64,000 nt of DNA from Natrinema sp. DC36 (GCF_020405225.1 NZ_CP084472.1:3658001-3722000); one strand, 5' to 3'; positions 9,209 to 18,750 are shown, counted from the stretch's first letter. Notes: a model not told the origin generated them from the sequence alone. Translations and numbers: made by a program.

Positions 9209-9967
9209 ATGAACACGGATCGGGACGAGACCGTCGGCGTCTCGACGACGCGAAAGACGTTCGAACTCCTCGAGGCGCTCAAAGCCGAGGAAGGGGTCAC
9301 GATCGCGGATCTCACGCAGCGGACCGACCTTCCCAAGAGTACCGTCTACCGCCACCTGCAGACGCTCACCGACATGGGCTACGTGATCGAGCGCGACGGG
9401 AAGTATTACGTCGGCTTCCGGTTCGTCGAACTCGGCGAGCAGGCCCGTTCCCGGAAAGTGGGTTACACGGCCGCCAAACGAGCGGTGTTCGAACTCGGCC
9501 AGGAGACGGATGAACGAGCGGTATTCATCGTCGAAGAGGACAATGAGGCCGTCTACGTCCACCGCTACGGCAGCCTCTCGAACACGATGATCGGCCACCG
9601 GCGACCGCTCCACTCGATGGCCTCGGGCAAGGTCATTCTCGCAGAGTGGGACGACGCCGCAGTCGCCCGCTACGTCGAGGAGGTGGGACTCGAGGCGATC
9701 ACGTCGAACACGATCACCGATCCCGACACGCTGTTCGACGAACTCGAGCGGATCCGTGAGCGGGAATACGCGGTGAACAATCAGGAACACATGGCCGGAC
9801 TCCGCGGCGTCTCCGTCCCCGTCTACACACCCGACGACGAGTTCCTCGGGTCGCTGGCCGTTTTCGGACCGACCAGCCGATTCACGGACGACTACGTTCA
9901 CGATGAGCTCCCGGCCCGGCTTCGGGACAAGGCGGGCGAGATCAGGATCACGCTCGCGTACGGCTGA
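9209..9967 (+). CDS. IclR family transcriptional regulator
   Basis: A regulator of 252 residues with an N-terminal winged helix (about residues 10-70; recognition region DLPKSTVYRHLQTL) and a C-terminal IclR effector-binding domain (HRRPLHSMASGKVILAEW; NQEHMAGLRGVSVPV). These proteins bind operators next to catabolic genes and respond to small aromatic or organic acids. The ATG at 9209 is preferred; a GTG six codons upstream is possible. It lies 128 bp after gcdH, so it may control gcdH and the TRAP/acyl-CoA genes. No clear operator palindrome was seen. Confidence 0.9.
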   Translation: MNTDRDETVGVSTTRKTFELLEALKAEEGVTIADLTQRTDLPKSTVYRHLQTLTDMGYVIERDGKYYVGFRFVELGEQARSRKVGYTAAKRAVFELGQETDERAVFIVEEDNEAVYVHRYGSLSNTMIGHRRPLHSMASGKVILAEWDDAAVARYVEEVGLEAITSNTITDPDTLFDELERIREREYAVNNQEHMAGLRGVSVPVYTPDDEFLGSLAVFGPTSRFTDDYVHDELPARLRDKAGEIRITLAYG

Positions 9968-10214
9968 CGGCCGCCGCGATCGGCCGACCGACGACTCGAC
10001 CGGCAAACCCGGCTCTCAATTAGCGTCGATATTTCACTCGACGAAACGCCGATCGGACGGAGCGAAAACGGAGATCGTCCAGCGGCAGGGATGCATCGTC
10101 TCTCCCGGTCCCCGGAACGGAAACTTCGATACACAAACAGTTCGTTCCGCACGATGAAACGAAGGCCGTTTGTCACCGAAACGACTTTCCTCGTCTTTCG
10201 GAACAGTCCATTCG

Positions 10215-10829
10215 ATGAACGATCAGCCGACGGGTCCCGGACCGGACCCGAAAGTTCTGCGTCTCATTCGGAAATACGACCTCGAGGGCGTCGGCGACGA
10301 ACTCGAGGCGCGGTGGACCCATCCCGAGAACCGAACGAGTCTGCGAGCGCTCGCCGATTCGTTCAACGAACGAGTTCTCCGGGCCGCACTCGACGACGCC
10401 GATGTCGAGACGATCACCGACGATGTCAGCCGCCTGTACGCTCTTCTCGATGGAGCCGAGGGGAGTCGCGGCGAGCAAACCGCGGCCAGACGGCGACTCG
10501 AGCGAGCGGGGGTCGACGTCGAGACGGTGCGAGCGGAGTTCGTCTCCTACGGCGCGATCCGATCGTATCTCACGGGTCACCGGGACGCGTCGCTCCCGGA
10601 GACCGACGAGGACGCTCGAGCGACGGAGTCCCGAACGATCGAGGGCCTCCGACAGCGGACGGTCGCCGTGACCGAAAGCAAACTCGCCCGACTGCGGGAT
10701 ACCGACCAGTTGCAACTCGGCTCATACCGCGTTCTCGCCGACCTGCAGGTCCTCTGTGAGGACTGTGGCCGACAGTACGACGTCGCTACGCTGCTCGAAA
10801 CTGGTGCCTGCGAGTGCGGCGATCAGTAG
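10215..10829 (+). CDS. rdfA: RdfA family protein (rod-determining factor)
   Basis: A 204-residue protein that I recognise as the haloarchaeal rod-determining factor family. It has the N-terminal VLRLIRKYDLEGVGDELEAR and RTSLRALADSFNERVL, a central helical part ending VTESKLARLRDTDQLQLG, and a C-terminal zinc-ribbon-like CEDCG...CEC. In Haloferax volcanii the founding member is needed for rod-shaped cells; haloarchaea often carry several paralogues, so the role here is not certain. The ATG at 10215 is preferred over a start 45 nt upstream. It stands alone, with AT-richer spacer downstream. Confidence 0.78.
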   Translation: MNDQPTGPGPDPKVLRLIRKYDLEGVGDELEARWTHPENRTSLRALADSFNERVLRAALDDADVETITDDVSRLYALLDGAEGSRGEQTAARRRLERAGVDVETVRAEFVSYGAIRSYLTGHRDASLPETDEDARATESRTIEGLRQRTVAVTESKLARLRDTDQLQLGSYRVLADLQVLCEDCGRQYDVATLLETGACECGDQ

Positions 10830-11344
10830 TGCACCCCCGCGAGCCGGTGATCGTTCAGAAACCATAACAATTGTACTCCTGTTATGGGTCTCGCCGCGTT
10901 TCCCGTTTCGCGCCGGTATCGCTCGAGTCGATTTCGAATCTGTTTCGAATATCTATCATGTACTAAAATATTATGGTTTTAGAATATGGTAATCTCCCCA
11001 CTCGTATACTTTGACTCGCTAAGACGCCCTATATCTCACACAATCAGCTTTAATAACCGAGCTCTCTCAATCTCTACGTGAATTAATCGCTTGCGTTTCG
11101 CCCTCACTCTTGAGTTCCAGGTAAATGGCGAGAATGCGAGTTTCTGTACGTCTTAGACAGGTACTGTGACAGATCGAAACAGACCGGCTCAAGTATACTA
11201 TTCCATACTGTTTTATCGAAGTAGTAGGACTTCTATAGATCTACGAACGGCGTACATCATCGACCGACGGGTTCGGTTGACCGGACGAGCGAGACAATCC
11301 GACTCAACCGAGGGTTTATCAGACAATCCGCGGCCAACAGGGGC
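10830..11344. other. Intergenic spacer, AT-richer than surroundings
   Basis: No gene, tRNA or strong repeat was found in these 515 bases. The stretch around 10,930-11,240 is clearly richer in A+T than the flanking genes and may hold promoters. It is followed by a secreted-protein gene at 11,345. Confidence 0.5.
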
Positions 11345-11800
11345 ATGTCGGACCAACCCCGACGATCGCGACGGACAGTCCTTCGAACGCTCGGTGCGCT
11401 CACGACGGGTGCGATCGCCGCAGTGACGACCGCCGGTGCGAGCACCGGTAAAACGCCTGATCGACCGGATCACCCATCGATTTCCCGGAGACTACGACCG
11501 CCGTTCCGCGGTTCGTCCTCGGACGACGTCGCGATCGGCGATGTCCTCGACGGAACCGATCTCTACATCGGCGTCGTCGACCGAATCGTCGACGGAGAAC
11601 ACGTCGTCCTCCTGCTCGAGGACGGCGAGGCTGTCGTCGATCAACTCGTGCTACCGGTCGATCGGTTCGACGAGATCGCACCGGACGATATCCTGCTGAG
11701 TGCTGCCACCGATGGCGAATTACACGCTTACCGACGCGTTCCCTCGAAACCGAACGGCTGTCCCGACCCCGATTTCGAACGATTGTCGTCGGACGGCTGA
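11345..11800 (+). CDS. Tat-exported DUF3006-like protein
   Basis: A 151-residue protein with a twin-arginine signal (RRSRRTVLRTLGALTTGA) followed by a short linker. From about residue 70 it has a domain reading YIGVVDRIVDGEHVVLLLED and AVVDQLVLPVDRFDEIAPDD. This pattern (VDRIxDG..VLLLEDGE..VDQLxLP) is that of DUF3006 domains, whose function is unknown. There is no lipobox, so the mature protein is probably released or wall-associated. The start codon is the first ATG before the signal. It is isolated from its neighbours. Confidence 0.72.
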   Translation: MSDQPRRSRRTVLRTLGALTTGAIAAVTTAGASTGKTPDRPDHPSISRRLRPPFRGSSSDDVAIGDVLDGTDLYIGVVDRIVDGEHVVLLLEDGEAVVDQLVLPVDRFDEIAPDDILLSAATDGELHAYRRVPSKPNGCPDPDFERLSSDG

Positions 11801-12044
11801 GACGGACTTCTGTCAATCCCGGCGCACCCGCATGGCGGGTCGCGGGTACGTCGGGACACAGTTACAGCAGATCGTACGAAACGACGACCCGTGTAACCCG
11901 TCGTCCTCTTCCAGCGCTACGTCCGGGTCCCCGTCGGTCGTTTGCTTGCAGCGCTGTCTCGTTCCCGCAGCAAGTCAACCCATCACACGGCCGGAATCAG
12001 CAAGTACAACGCGTAATGCTCGGACAAGCGTTGTCTTCAATACG

Positions 12045-12404
12045 ATGGTGGACACGGCCTCTTTCGGGATCGAGCTGAAGCGACCGGGGACTACCAGACT
12101 TCGGGCCGCGTTCTTTAGCGTGTGGTTCGTCGATCTCGTCGCAACCGTACTGTTCTTTACCGTCCCGTACGCGTACGAGATAAATCCCGTGACGGTCTTT
12201 CTTCACGACCTCTTCGGTATCGCCGGCGTCGTTTTCGCCGCCCTCATCTATGCCAGTTTCGTGCTTCTGATCGGCTACGTCCTCTCGACGCCGCTGGACA
12301 TCGCCTTCGTCGCTACTATCGTCGGAATGTACGCCCTCTTCGCGAGCAACAACGTCGTTCTGCTCGTCTCACGCGAGCCGTTACTGGCCCCGATCGTTCC
12401 GTGA
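12045..12404 (+). CDS. Small polytopic membrane protein, function unknown
   Basis: 119 residues with three to four predicted membrane segments (about 20-42, 48-72, 75-95 and 95-112). Features are FFSVWFVDLVATVLFF, an INPVTVFLHDLFG loop and IAFVATIVGMYALFASNN. The ATG at 12045 is chosen because the frame upstream lacks haloarchaeal coding character. The order of an Asp-containing first helix, an NPVT loop and further helices is seen in small archaeal membrane proteins of unknown function. No partner gene is apparent. Confidence 0.6.
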   Translation: MVDTASFGIELKRPGTTRLRAAFFSVWFVDLVATVLFFTVPYAYEINPVTVFLHDLFGIAGVVFAALIYASFVLLIGYVLSTPLDIAFVATIVGMYALFASNNVVLLVSREPLLAPIVP

Positions 12405-12645
12405 CCGAGTCGACCGTCGCGACGATCCGTCGAGCAGAAGGGGCACGCGAGTCCGTAGTGCTTCGGTGACTCGAGTCGTCCGGTAGGCCGCTGGTTTGCG
12501 AAGTGATTCGCCGCGAGAAGCGGCCTCGAATGTGAACCGACGGACGACGATCTCACTCGCTTTGCCTGTGAGCGTGCGACTTGCAGGACTCAAATCCTCG
12601 CGGCAGCACATACTCTCGGCCCACGACGTTATTCGCCGAGAATAG

Positions 12646-12667
12646 TGGGCCAACTCGGATTTGAACC
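12646..12667 (-). repeat. Relic of the tRNA-Ile 3' end
   Basis: 22 bases identical to 12783-12804, the 3' end and T-arm of the adjacent tRNA-Ile gene. The rest of the tRNA is missing. Such partial copies are left when an element that had integrated into the tRNA is lost or decays. The bases between the relic and the gene are noncoding. Confidence 0.7.
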
Positions 12668-12782
12668 ACCGGAAGACGTTCTGGGTCGCTCACTTCGTTC
12701 GCTCCCGGGCTGCGACTTCCGTAATTCAAATTCGAGTAGGGTTCCGTATTTGCGGCTCGCGAGGTTGCTCGCCGCAAAAGTA

Positions 12783-12856
12783 TGGGCCAACTCGGATTTG
12801 AACCGAGAGCCTCCACCTTATCAGAGTGGCGCTCAACCTAATTGAGCTATTGGCCC
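12783..12856 (-). tRNA. tRNA-Ile (GAT)
   Basis: The minus strand folds into a full cloverleaf. The acceptor is GGGCCAA paired with TTGGCCC, the D-arm is GCTC/GAGC, and the anticodon stem is CCACT/GGTGG around loop CTGATAA (anticodon GAT). The variable loop has 5 nt and the T-arm is CTCGG-TTCAAAT-CCGAG, followed by discriminator A. No intron is present and CCA is not encoded. Confidence 0.96.
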
Positions 12857-12932
12857 GCGCCGTCTCCCTCGCACTCGGTAGTTGCCCGGTGGGACGTTTA
12901 AGCGTTTCTTTCTCCCCGACCCGTGAGATTCG

Positions 12933-13529
12933 CTACCGAGCGAGGGGATCGTCGTCTCTTTCGTCCCCGTCGTCCGTGCGGTCGTCGCCGAACTCGATCG
13001 TGTACGAGTCCTCGTTGCCGTCGCCATCAACGGTATAGTCGTCGGTACCGAGATCGTACGTCCCGCCGTCAGTCGGTCCAGTGCGTTCGTCTGCCGCTTC
13101 CTGCTCTGGGAAGCCGAACGTCCAGACCCCGCCGCTGGCGAAGCCGCCGGTCTTCTTGTCCGCGTACGGAACGATTACGAAGCGCTTGAGCGCGGCGCGG
13201 ATCGGGATCCGGGTCAGCGGAACGGCGAGCAGGAAGCCGATGAGATCCGTCACCAGTCCGGGGGTCAGCAGGAACGCGCCGGCGGCGATCAGCAAGCCGC
13301 CGTCGAGCAGTTCGTTCGTCGGCGGCTTCCCCTGTGCCATCGAGCGCTGCATCTTCCGGATCGTTCGCCGCCCTTCGGCCCGAACGAGTAGCATGCCGAC
13401 CAGTCCCGTCAGGACGACGAGCAGCACCATCCCGACCCAGTTGACGAACCCGAACTGGGTGACGATCACCGCGAGTAACACGGCGTCGAGAAACGGGATG
13501 AGCAACAGCGCGAGGATCCACCGGAGCAT
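12933..13529 (-). CDS. fxsA: FxsA family membrane protein
   Basis: 198 residues: an N-terminal FxsA domain (about residues 1-130) and an acidic, low-complexity cytoplasmic tail. The start LRWILALLLIPFLDAVLLAV is followed by WVGMVLLVVLTGLVGMLLVR, the conserved ELLDGGLLIAAGAFLLTPG and VTDLIGFLLAVP. The last segment is the family signature. FxsA proteins are small inner-membrane proteins; in E. coli FxsA affects phage T7 exclusion by F, but their general role is unclear. The gene ends close to the tRNA-Ile gene and diverges from the DUF255 gene. Confidence 0.88.
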   Translation of the reverse strand: MLRWILALLLIPFLDAVLLAVIVTQFGFVNWVGMVLLVVLTGLVGMLLVRAEGRRTIRKMQRSMAQGKPPTNELLDGGLLIAAGAFLLTPGLVTDLIGFLLAVPLTRIPIRAALKRFVIVPYADKKTGGFASGGVWTFGFPEQEAADERTGPTDGGTYDLGTDDYTVDGDGNEDSYTIEFGDDRTDDGDERDDDPLAR

Positions 13530-13688
13530 ACGCGGATATTGTCGCCGAACGGTGAAAATCTTTTACTCTCGTTCCAGCGACGGAATCGCCGCCCGTGCCC
13601 GCTCGAGGTCGCCCGAAACCGCTCGAGACCGCGATCCGGCACCGGACGCGAACGAAGGCCTTACGCCGGGGACTCACGTCGATGCGGT

Positions 13689-15335
13689 ATGAACGAGACG
13701 ACGCGCGTCGAGTGGCGCGAGTGGGGAGGGGAGGCCTTCGACGAGGCTTCGGACGAAGACGTTCCCGTCTTGCTCTCGCTGACCGCGACGTGGTGCGATC
13801 ACTGCCACGAGATGGACGCGGAGACCTACGCAGACCCTCGAATCGCGGCCAACGTCAACGATAGCTTCGTTCCCGTGCGAGTCGACGTGGACCGACACCC
13901 GCGCGTTCGCGATCGGTACAACATGGGCGGCTTCCCGTCGACGGTCTTCCTCGCACCGAACGGGGAGGTCCTGACCGGTGCCGGCTATCTCGGCCCCGAC
14001 GGAATGCGACAGGTCCTCGACAGCGTCCGAACGATGTGGCAGACGAAAGGGACCGGCGCGGCGCGCGTTCCCCGTCCGCTCCGCGAGGACAACCCACCCG
14101 CGGGCGAGTTGACGGCCGATATCGAGCAGGGAATGCTCGGCCACCTCACCGACACCTACGACGAAACCGCCGGCGGCTGGGGTCAGCAACCGAAGTTCCC
14201 GCTACCCGACGCGCTCGAGTTCGCGCTCAAACGCGACCGGGAGATGGCGTTGCGATCCTACGACGCGGTCAGCGCGAACCTGTTCGACGAGTACGAGGGC
14301 GGCTTCTACCGCTTTGCGACCGAGCCCGACTGGTCGGGGCTCCAGCGCGAGAAACTCCTCGACTCAAACGGCGCGCTCGTGCGGGCGTTCGCCAACGCCT
14401 ACCTGCTGACCGGCGCGGACGAGTACCGCGACCCCGCCGAGCGGACGATCGGCTATCTGACGGGCACCCTGTGGAACGGCGAGGCCGCCGCTTTCGCGAA
14501 CAGCCAGGCTCCCGGCGAGGACGACGCGTACAGCCTCGACGCCACCGATCGGGCGGCCGCCGCGGAGCCGCCGGTCGACGAGGGGGTCTTCGCCGGATCC
14601 AACGCGCTGGCGATCGAGGGACTGCTCACCTACTACGCCTACACCGACGACGAGCGCGCCCGTCGGTACGCCGAACGCGCGCTCGAGACCCTCCGCGAGG
14701 ACCTGCTCGCCGACGGCGTCGTCGTGCACGCGCTCGAGGACGCCCATCGCGACGGCAACGGAGACCCCGTCCCCCTTCTCAGCAATCAGGCGCGCGTTCT
14801 CGGCGCGCTGACGACGGCCGCGAGCACGATCGATCCGTCCGTCCTCGCGGACGCGACGGCGATCGCCGACGCGACGATCGAACGCCTTCACGACGAGGAC
14901 TCGTTCCTCGACGGTCCCGCCGCGGGCGTCGGCCTGTGCGATCGGCCGCTCCGGCCGCTGGACTCCAACGTGGCGTTCGCGGACGGGCTGCTCGAGCTGG
15001 CGGCCCTCACCGGTGAGAACCGCTATCGCGAAATCGCACGCGAGACGCTCGAGGCCTTCGCCGGTGCGAGCGACCGCTTCGGCGTCCAGATCGCTCGCTA
15101 CGCGACCGCGGTTTCCCGACTGCTCGAGGGGCCGCTGGTGATCAGGGTCGCCGGCGAGCCCGGTTCCGATCTGCACCGCGGCGCGCTTCGGCTGGCAGAC
15201 CACGAGAAGGTCGTCGTCCCCGGCGCCGATGCCCTCGAGGCGGGAACGGCGCGAGCCGAACTGGACGATCGCGTCTCCGATCGCGCCGAAACTCCCTCCG
15301 AGTTGAGCGAGCAGGTCCAGCACCTTCTGGACTGA
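13689..15335 (+). CDS. Thioredoxin-domain (DUF255/YyaL-like) protein
   Basis: 548 residues: an N-terminal thioredoxin-like DUF255 domain (about 1-130) with the redox-type motif TATWCDHCHEMDAETY, and a long alpha-helical domain like N-acylglucosamine 2-epimerases (about 160-480; FDEYEGGFYRFATEPDW, KLLDSNGALVRAF). Full-length relatives have about 680-720 residues, so this is a short haloarchaeal form. The biochemical role is unproven. The ATG at 13689 is used because the Trx domain begins just after it. It stands between the divergent fxsA and a TrmB-type regulator. Confidence 0.85.
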   Translation: MNETTRVEWREWGGEAFDEASDEDVPVLLSLTATWCDHCHEMDAETYADPRIAANVNDSFVPVRVDVDRHPRVRDRYNMGGFPSTVFLAPNGEVLTGAGYLGPDGMRQVLDSVRTMWQTKGTGAARVPRPLREDNPPAGELTADIEQGMLGHLTDTYDETAGGWGQQPKFPLPDALEFALKRDREMALRSYDAVSANLFDEYEGGFYRFATEPDWSGLQREKLLDSNGALVRAFANAYLLTGADEYRDPAERTIGYLTGTLWNGEAAAFANSQAPGEDDAYSLDATDRAAAAEPPVDEGVFAGSNALAIEGLLTYYAYTDDERARRYAERALETLREDLLADGVVVHALEDAHRDGNGDPVPLLSNQARVLGALTTAASTIDPSVLADATAIADATIERLHDEDSFLDGPAAGVGLCDRPLRPLDSNVAFADGLLELAALTGENRYREIARETLEAFAGASDRFGVQIARYATAVSRLLEGPLVIRVAGEPGSDLHRGALRLADHEKVVVPGADALEAGTARAELDDRVSDRAETPSELSEQVQHLLD

Positions 15336-15387
15336 CGTTCGGCCTCCTCGGGGCCGAGTCCGCCCTCCCGTCAAACTACCACAGTGT

Positions 15388-15394
15388 TTATATT
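15388..15394 (+). promoter_or_regulatory. TATA-like box of the TrmB-type regulator gene
   Basis: TTTATAT lies 22-28 nt before the ATG at 15416, as expected for a leaderless haloarchaeal transcript. A few bases of AT-rich sequence surround it in otherwise GC-rich DNA. Confidence 0.55.
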
Positions 15395-15415
15395 TCTTCG
15401 GAGGCATCGTCCGGC

Positions 15416-16219
15416 ATGGCCAGTCTCAGGGATCTCGGGCTCTCCGAGTACGAAGCTCGAGCCTACCGATCGCTCCTCACTACCGGCCCCACAACGGCCA
15501 AGGAGTTGTCGCGGGCGAGCGACGTGCCGATGGGGCGGATCTACGACGTGCTCAACAGCATCGAACAGTACAACCTGGTCCGCAGCCAGACCGCCAGTCG
15601 GCCGAAGAAGTACGTCGCCGTCGAGCCGTCGACGGCGCTCGATCGGCTGCTCGAGGACAAGAAACGCGAACTCGACGAGAAGGCGGATCAGTACGAGTCG
15701 ATCGTTGACGACCTCGCCGACGAACTCGATGCGGCCGAGCCCGTCGAGGAACAGTTCTGGACCGCCGCCGTCGGTCCCGAGGAGACGATCGACCTCCTCT
15801 TAGAGCGCCTCGCGGCCGCTGACCGCAACATCGTGATGGTGTCGTCGCATCCCTCTCCCCAGTGGGACATGCAGGCGGTCAGCGAGGAGATAAACGCTCA
15901 ACTCGAGGACGCACTCGATCGGGGCGTCTCGGTCGATCTGTTGATGACTCGCGAGATGGTCGCCTCGATGTCGGAGGAAGTGGGCCGGCGGTATCGGGAG
16001 ACTTTACAGCAACGCGACGACTTCGACGTCCGAACGCACGACGACATCACGGGCTCGTTCAACATCATCGACGGGGTCGAGGTCTGCATTCAGGTGCCCA
16101 ATCCGCTCTCCTCGGGCGAGGCCTTTGGCATGATCGACCTCAAGGATCCGGAGTTCGCCGCGAACGTCCACGAGGAGTTCGTGCCTCGGTGGGAGGAAGC
16201 GGAGCCGCTCGAGTTTTAA
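15416..16219 (+). CDS. TrmB family transcriptional regulator
   Basis: 267 residues with an N-terminal TrmB winged helix (about 1-75; [36 protein letters not shown]), a coiled-coil-like linker (about 80-105; [17 protein letters not shown]) and a C-terminal TrmB effector/PLD-like domain ([34 protein letters not shown]). Family members control sugar and other metabolic genes. The target is not visible. Its TAA overlaps the TAA of the convergent mptA gene by three bases, so the two genes share their ends. Confidence 0.9.
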   Translation: MASLRDLGLSEYEARAYRSLLTTGPTTAKELSRASDVPMGRIYDVLNSIEQYNLVRSQTASRPKKYVAVEPSTALDRLLEDKKRELDEKADQYESIVDDLADELDAAEPVEEQFWTAAVGPEETIDLLLERLAAADRNIVMVSSHPSPQWDMQAVSEEINAQLEDALDRGVSVDLLMTREMVASMSEEVGRRYRETLQQRDDFDVRTHDDITGSFNIIDGVEVCIQVPNPLSSGEAFGMIDLKDPEFAANVHEEFVPRWEEAEPLEF

Positions 16220-17142
16220 TTCGCAATCTCGTCGCGAAGCGTCCCCATCTCGACCACGCGCTCGGCGTGGGCGTTGTGCTGGTGGATCGACTCGTCGTTG
16301 GACTGACTCATCGTGATCACCGCGTCGTCGGGCAGGTGGTCGAACTCGTCGACGACGCCTTCAGCTAACGCGCGCACACAATCCTCGACGAACTTCGCGT
16401 CGGCGTGGGCCTCGTAGGTCATGTGGTCCTCGTCGGGCCGCTTCGCGAGGTTGTAGATCCGCGCGCTCATCGAGTCCCGAGCGATGTCGATGATGTCGTT
16501 GAGATCGACCGCGGGATCGCCGTTCGCCTCGACGGTCAGCGTCGCGTGGCCCCGCTGTGAGTGTCCCGGCTGTGGCACCTCGTCCAGGAACTGCGTGATC
16601 GTCTCCTCCTCGACGCCGAGGTCCTCGAGGGTCTGCTTCGCGCGGGCCGTGGACATCCCCTGCGAGCAGGGACAGACCGTCATGCCGGTGACGTTCGCGC
16701 CGATCTCCTCGCGGGTTCCGTCCTCGGTGGCGGTCGCCGAGGCCACGATATCGACCGTGTGCTGGGTCTCGCGGTCGCTGGCCGGCGTCTGCTCGCGGCG
16801 CATGAACTCGGCTTCCATCGAGACCTCCGCTCTCGAGGTGTAGTCGTGTCGCTCGAGCAGGCGTTCGGCGGCCTCGCCACAGACTTCCTCGACGCCGTAG
16901 GCCTCCTCGCGGGTCGCGTCCTCGAGGATCTCGTCGATGACCTCCATGTTACGGCTCATGTCCGCGCCCTTGCGCCAGCCCGGGAGGTCGACGAAGACTT
17001 CGAATTCCGCAGTGAGGACGATCGGTCGCTTGCCCTCGCGGGCGATCTTGACGAGTTTGTCGACGCCGGTGACGCCGACCTGGCTCAGACCGACGGTGAC
17101 GTCGGGCGACGTCGCCTGCACGTCCGGCAACTGATGACTCAT
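16216..17142 (-). CDS. mptA: GTP cyclohydrolase MptA (type IB, FolE2 family)
   Basis: 308 residues. It converts GTP to 7,8-dihydroneopterin 2',3'-cyclic phosphate, the first archaeal step to tetrahydromethanopterin and folate-type pterins. Diagnostic stretches are [14 protein letters not shown] near the start, [15 protein letters not shown] with the metal-ligand Cys, [15 protein letters not shown], and the C-terminal [12 protein letters not shown]. The ATG at 17142 ([10 protein letters not shown]) is chosen over one three codons earlier. Length is normal for the family. A methenyl/formyl-folate salvage enzyme is encoded elsewhere in the window (55.5 kb). Confidence 0.94.
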   Translation of the reverse strand: MSHQLPDVQATSPDVTVGLSQVGVTGVDKLVKIAREGKRPIVLTAEFEVFVDLPGWRKGADMSRNMEVIDEILEDATREEAYGVEEVCGEAAERLLERHDYTSRAEVSMEAEFMRREQTPASDRETQHTVDIVASATATEDGTREEIGANVTGMTVCPCSQGMSTARAKQTLEDLGVEEETITQFLDEVPQPGHSQRGHATLTVEANGDPAVDLNDIIDIARDSMSARIYNLAKRPDEDHMTYEAHADAKFVEDCVRALAEGVVDEFDHLPDDAVITMSQSNDESIHQHNAHAERVVEMGTLRDEIAN

Positions 17143-17264
17143 TGCCCGCATTCAGGGTAGCGGGCGATTCAACCTTTCGGAACCAGTAGTAACTGGCTCG
17201 ACGTGGGTTCGAAGGGCTTCGATGGGGTACGGCGTTCGTCGTTGACTCGAGCGCCCCATCGTTT

Positions 17265-17303
17265 CTTTAAGTGCCTCTGGTCACAAGGTAGAGCTATGAC
17301 GGG
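17265..17303 (+). repeat. Promoter-like 40-bp repeat, copy 1
   Basis: Contains CTTTAAGTG, then the invariant TCTGGTCACAAGGT, then AGAGCTATGACGGG. The TTTAAG part looks like a TATA box and the conserved part would cover the region down to the transcription start. It lies about 200 nt before the GTG of the S2P protease gene, inside a 359-bp spacer with no other gene. Confidence 0.7.
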
Positions 17304-17501
17304 ACGGCCGCCGTTCTCTGAAACTTCGATTCGACAGTTACGACGCTCCGCCGCTCGATGCCGTTGAGATCGACGGCCGGGACGGTTCGCGTCCCGGAGC
17401 GGTCGGTGAAACGACCCCACAGTAACGGCGCTGTCGGGATCGTGCGACGCGGATTCCGACGAACCCGTCGGAACCGGTTTCCGGTCACCTAAGACCCCGG
17501 A

Positions 17502-18656
17502 GTGACAGCAGCGAGTGTGCGAAGTTACACTATCACCGAGATCTGGGATATCCCGATTCGAATCAACACATCATTATTGATCTTCCTCCCGATCCTCGCG
17601 TGGCTCATCGGGAGCGGCCAGCAGATCGAACTGTACGCCGGATTCATCGAAGGGGTCACCGGCTCCGAATTCGATCTGTCCCAGCTCCGCGCCGGGACGA
17701 CACCGTGGCTTATCGGTATCGCGGCGGCGATCGGGCTGTTCGTGAGCGTCACGCTGCACGAACTCGGCCACTCGTGGGTCGCGTTGCGGTACGGTATCGA
17801 GATCGACTCGATCACCCTGTGGATCCTCGGCGGCATCGCGTCGCTGAAGACGTTCCCGAAGGAGTGGGACCGCGAGTTCTGGATCGCCATCGCCGGCCCG
17901 CTCACGAGCGTCCTCGTCGCCGCCGTCTGTTACGCGGGCGTTCTCATCGCACCGAACTCCTTCCAGGTGTCGCGATTCATCGTCGGCTATCTGGCCCTCA
18001 CGAACCTGATACTGGCGGGATTCAATCTCCTCCCTGCGTTCCCGATGGACGGTGGACGCATCTTCCGCGCCCTCCTCGCTCGCTCCCGCCCGTACGGGAC
18101 CGCGACGCGGATCGCGGCACGAGTCGGGGTCCTCTTCGCCTTCCTGTTCGCCATCGTCGGCGTCCTCACCTTTCAGCTCATCCTCCTCCTCCTCGCCTTC
18201 TTCATCTACGGCGCCGCGACGACGGAATCGCGGTCCGTCCTCCTCGACGAACTGCTCGAGGGCATTACGGTCGGCGACATCATGACCCGAGATCCCGCGA
18301 CGATCTCGGCAGACGCGACGCTCGAGGAGTTCGGTGGCCGAATGCTTCGCGAACGCTACCCCCTTTACCTCGTTACGGATGATACCGGGGCGGTCCTCGG
18401 CATTATCACGCTCGATGACGTGCAAAAGGCTCGAGGAAAGGAGCGCGGAACGACCCGCGTCGAGGAGGTCATGCGAGTGGTCTCTCGCGTCGAGCCGACC
18501 GACGACGCCTTCGATACGTTGGCCGTGCTGAACCAGTCCGGGAGCGTGAACGCACTGGTTGAGGAAAACGGGGAACCCGTCGGTGTGCTCTCCCAATCCG
18601 ATTACGCACACGCCATGACGGTTCGCCGCGGCTTCCAGAGCGGGATCACCGGGTAA
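17502..18656 (+). CDS. Site-2-protease family (M50) metalloprotease with CBS domains
   Basis: A 384-residue membrane protease. The zinc-binding HELGH is at residues 86-90 within a helix, and the third ligand is D183 in AFPMDGGRIFRALL. There are about six membrane segments up to residue 235, followed by a pair of CBS domains (about 255-375; VGDIMTRDPATISADATLEE, GVLSQSDYAHAM), which probably sense adenosine ligands. It should cut substrates inside the membrane. The GTG at 17502 is used; a second GTG four codons later is also possible. A promoter-like repeat lies about 200 nt upstream. Confidence 0.9.
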   Translation: MTAASVRSYTITEIWDIPIRINTSLLIFLPILAWLIGSGQQIELYAGFIEGVTGSEFDLSQLRAGTTPWLIGIAAAIGLFVSVTLHELGHSWVALRYGIEIDSITLWILGGIASLKTFPKEWDREFWIAIAGPLTSVLVAAVCYAGVLIAPNSFQVSRFIVGYLALTNLILAGFNLLPAFPMDGGRIFRALLARSRPYGTATRIAARVGVLFAFLFAIVGVLTFQLILLLLAFFIYGAATTESRSVLLDELLEGITVGDIMTRDPATISADATLEEFGGRMLRERYPLYLVTDDTGAVLGIITLDDVQKARGKERGTTRVEEVMRVVSRVEPTDDAFDTLAVLNQSGSVNALVEENGEPVGVLSQSDYAHAMTVRRGFQSGITG

Positions 18657-18711
18657 TCGGACCTCTCTCCCCAGATTCCGTTTTGGTTTCCAAGTTTTCG
18701 CTCGGACCGTT

Positions 18712-18750
18712 CTTTAAGTACTTCTGGTCACAAGGTGAAGCTACGAAGGG
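18712..18750 (+). repeat. Promoter-like 40-bp repeat, copy 2
   Basis: CTTTAAGTACT, TCTGGTCACAAGGT, then GAAGCTACGAAGGG. It differs from copy 4 at only about three of 40 bases. It lies about 55 nt before the ATG of the nucleotidyltransferase gene, which it may drive. Confidence 0.72.
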
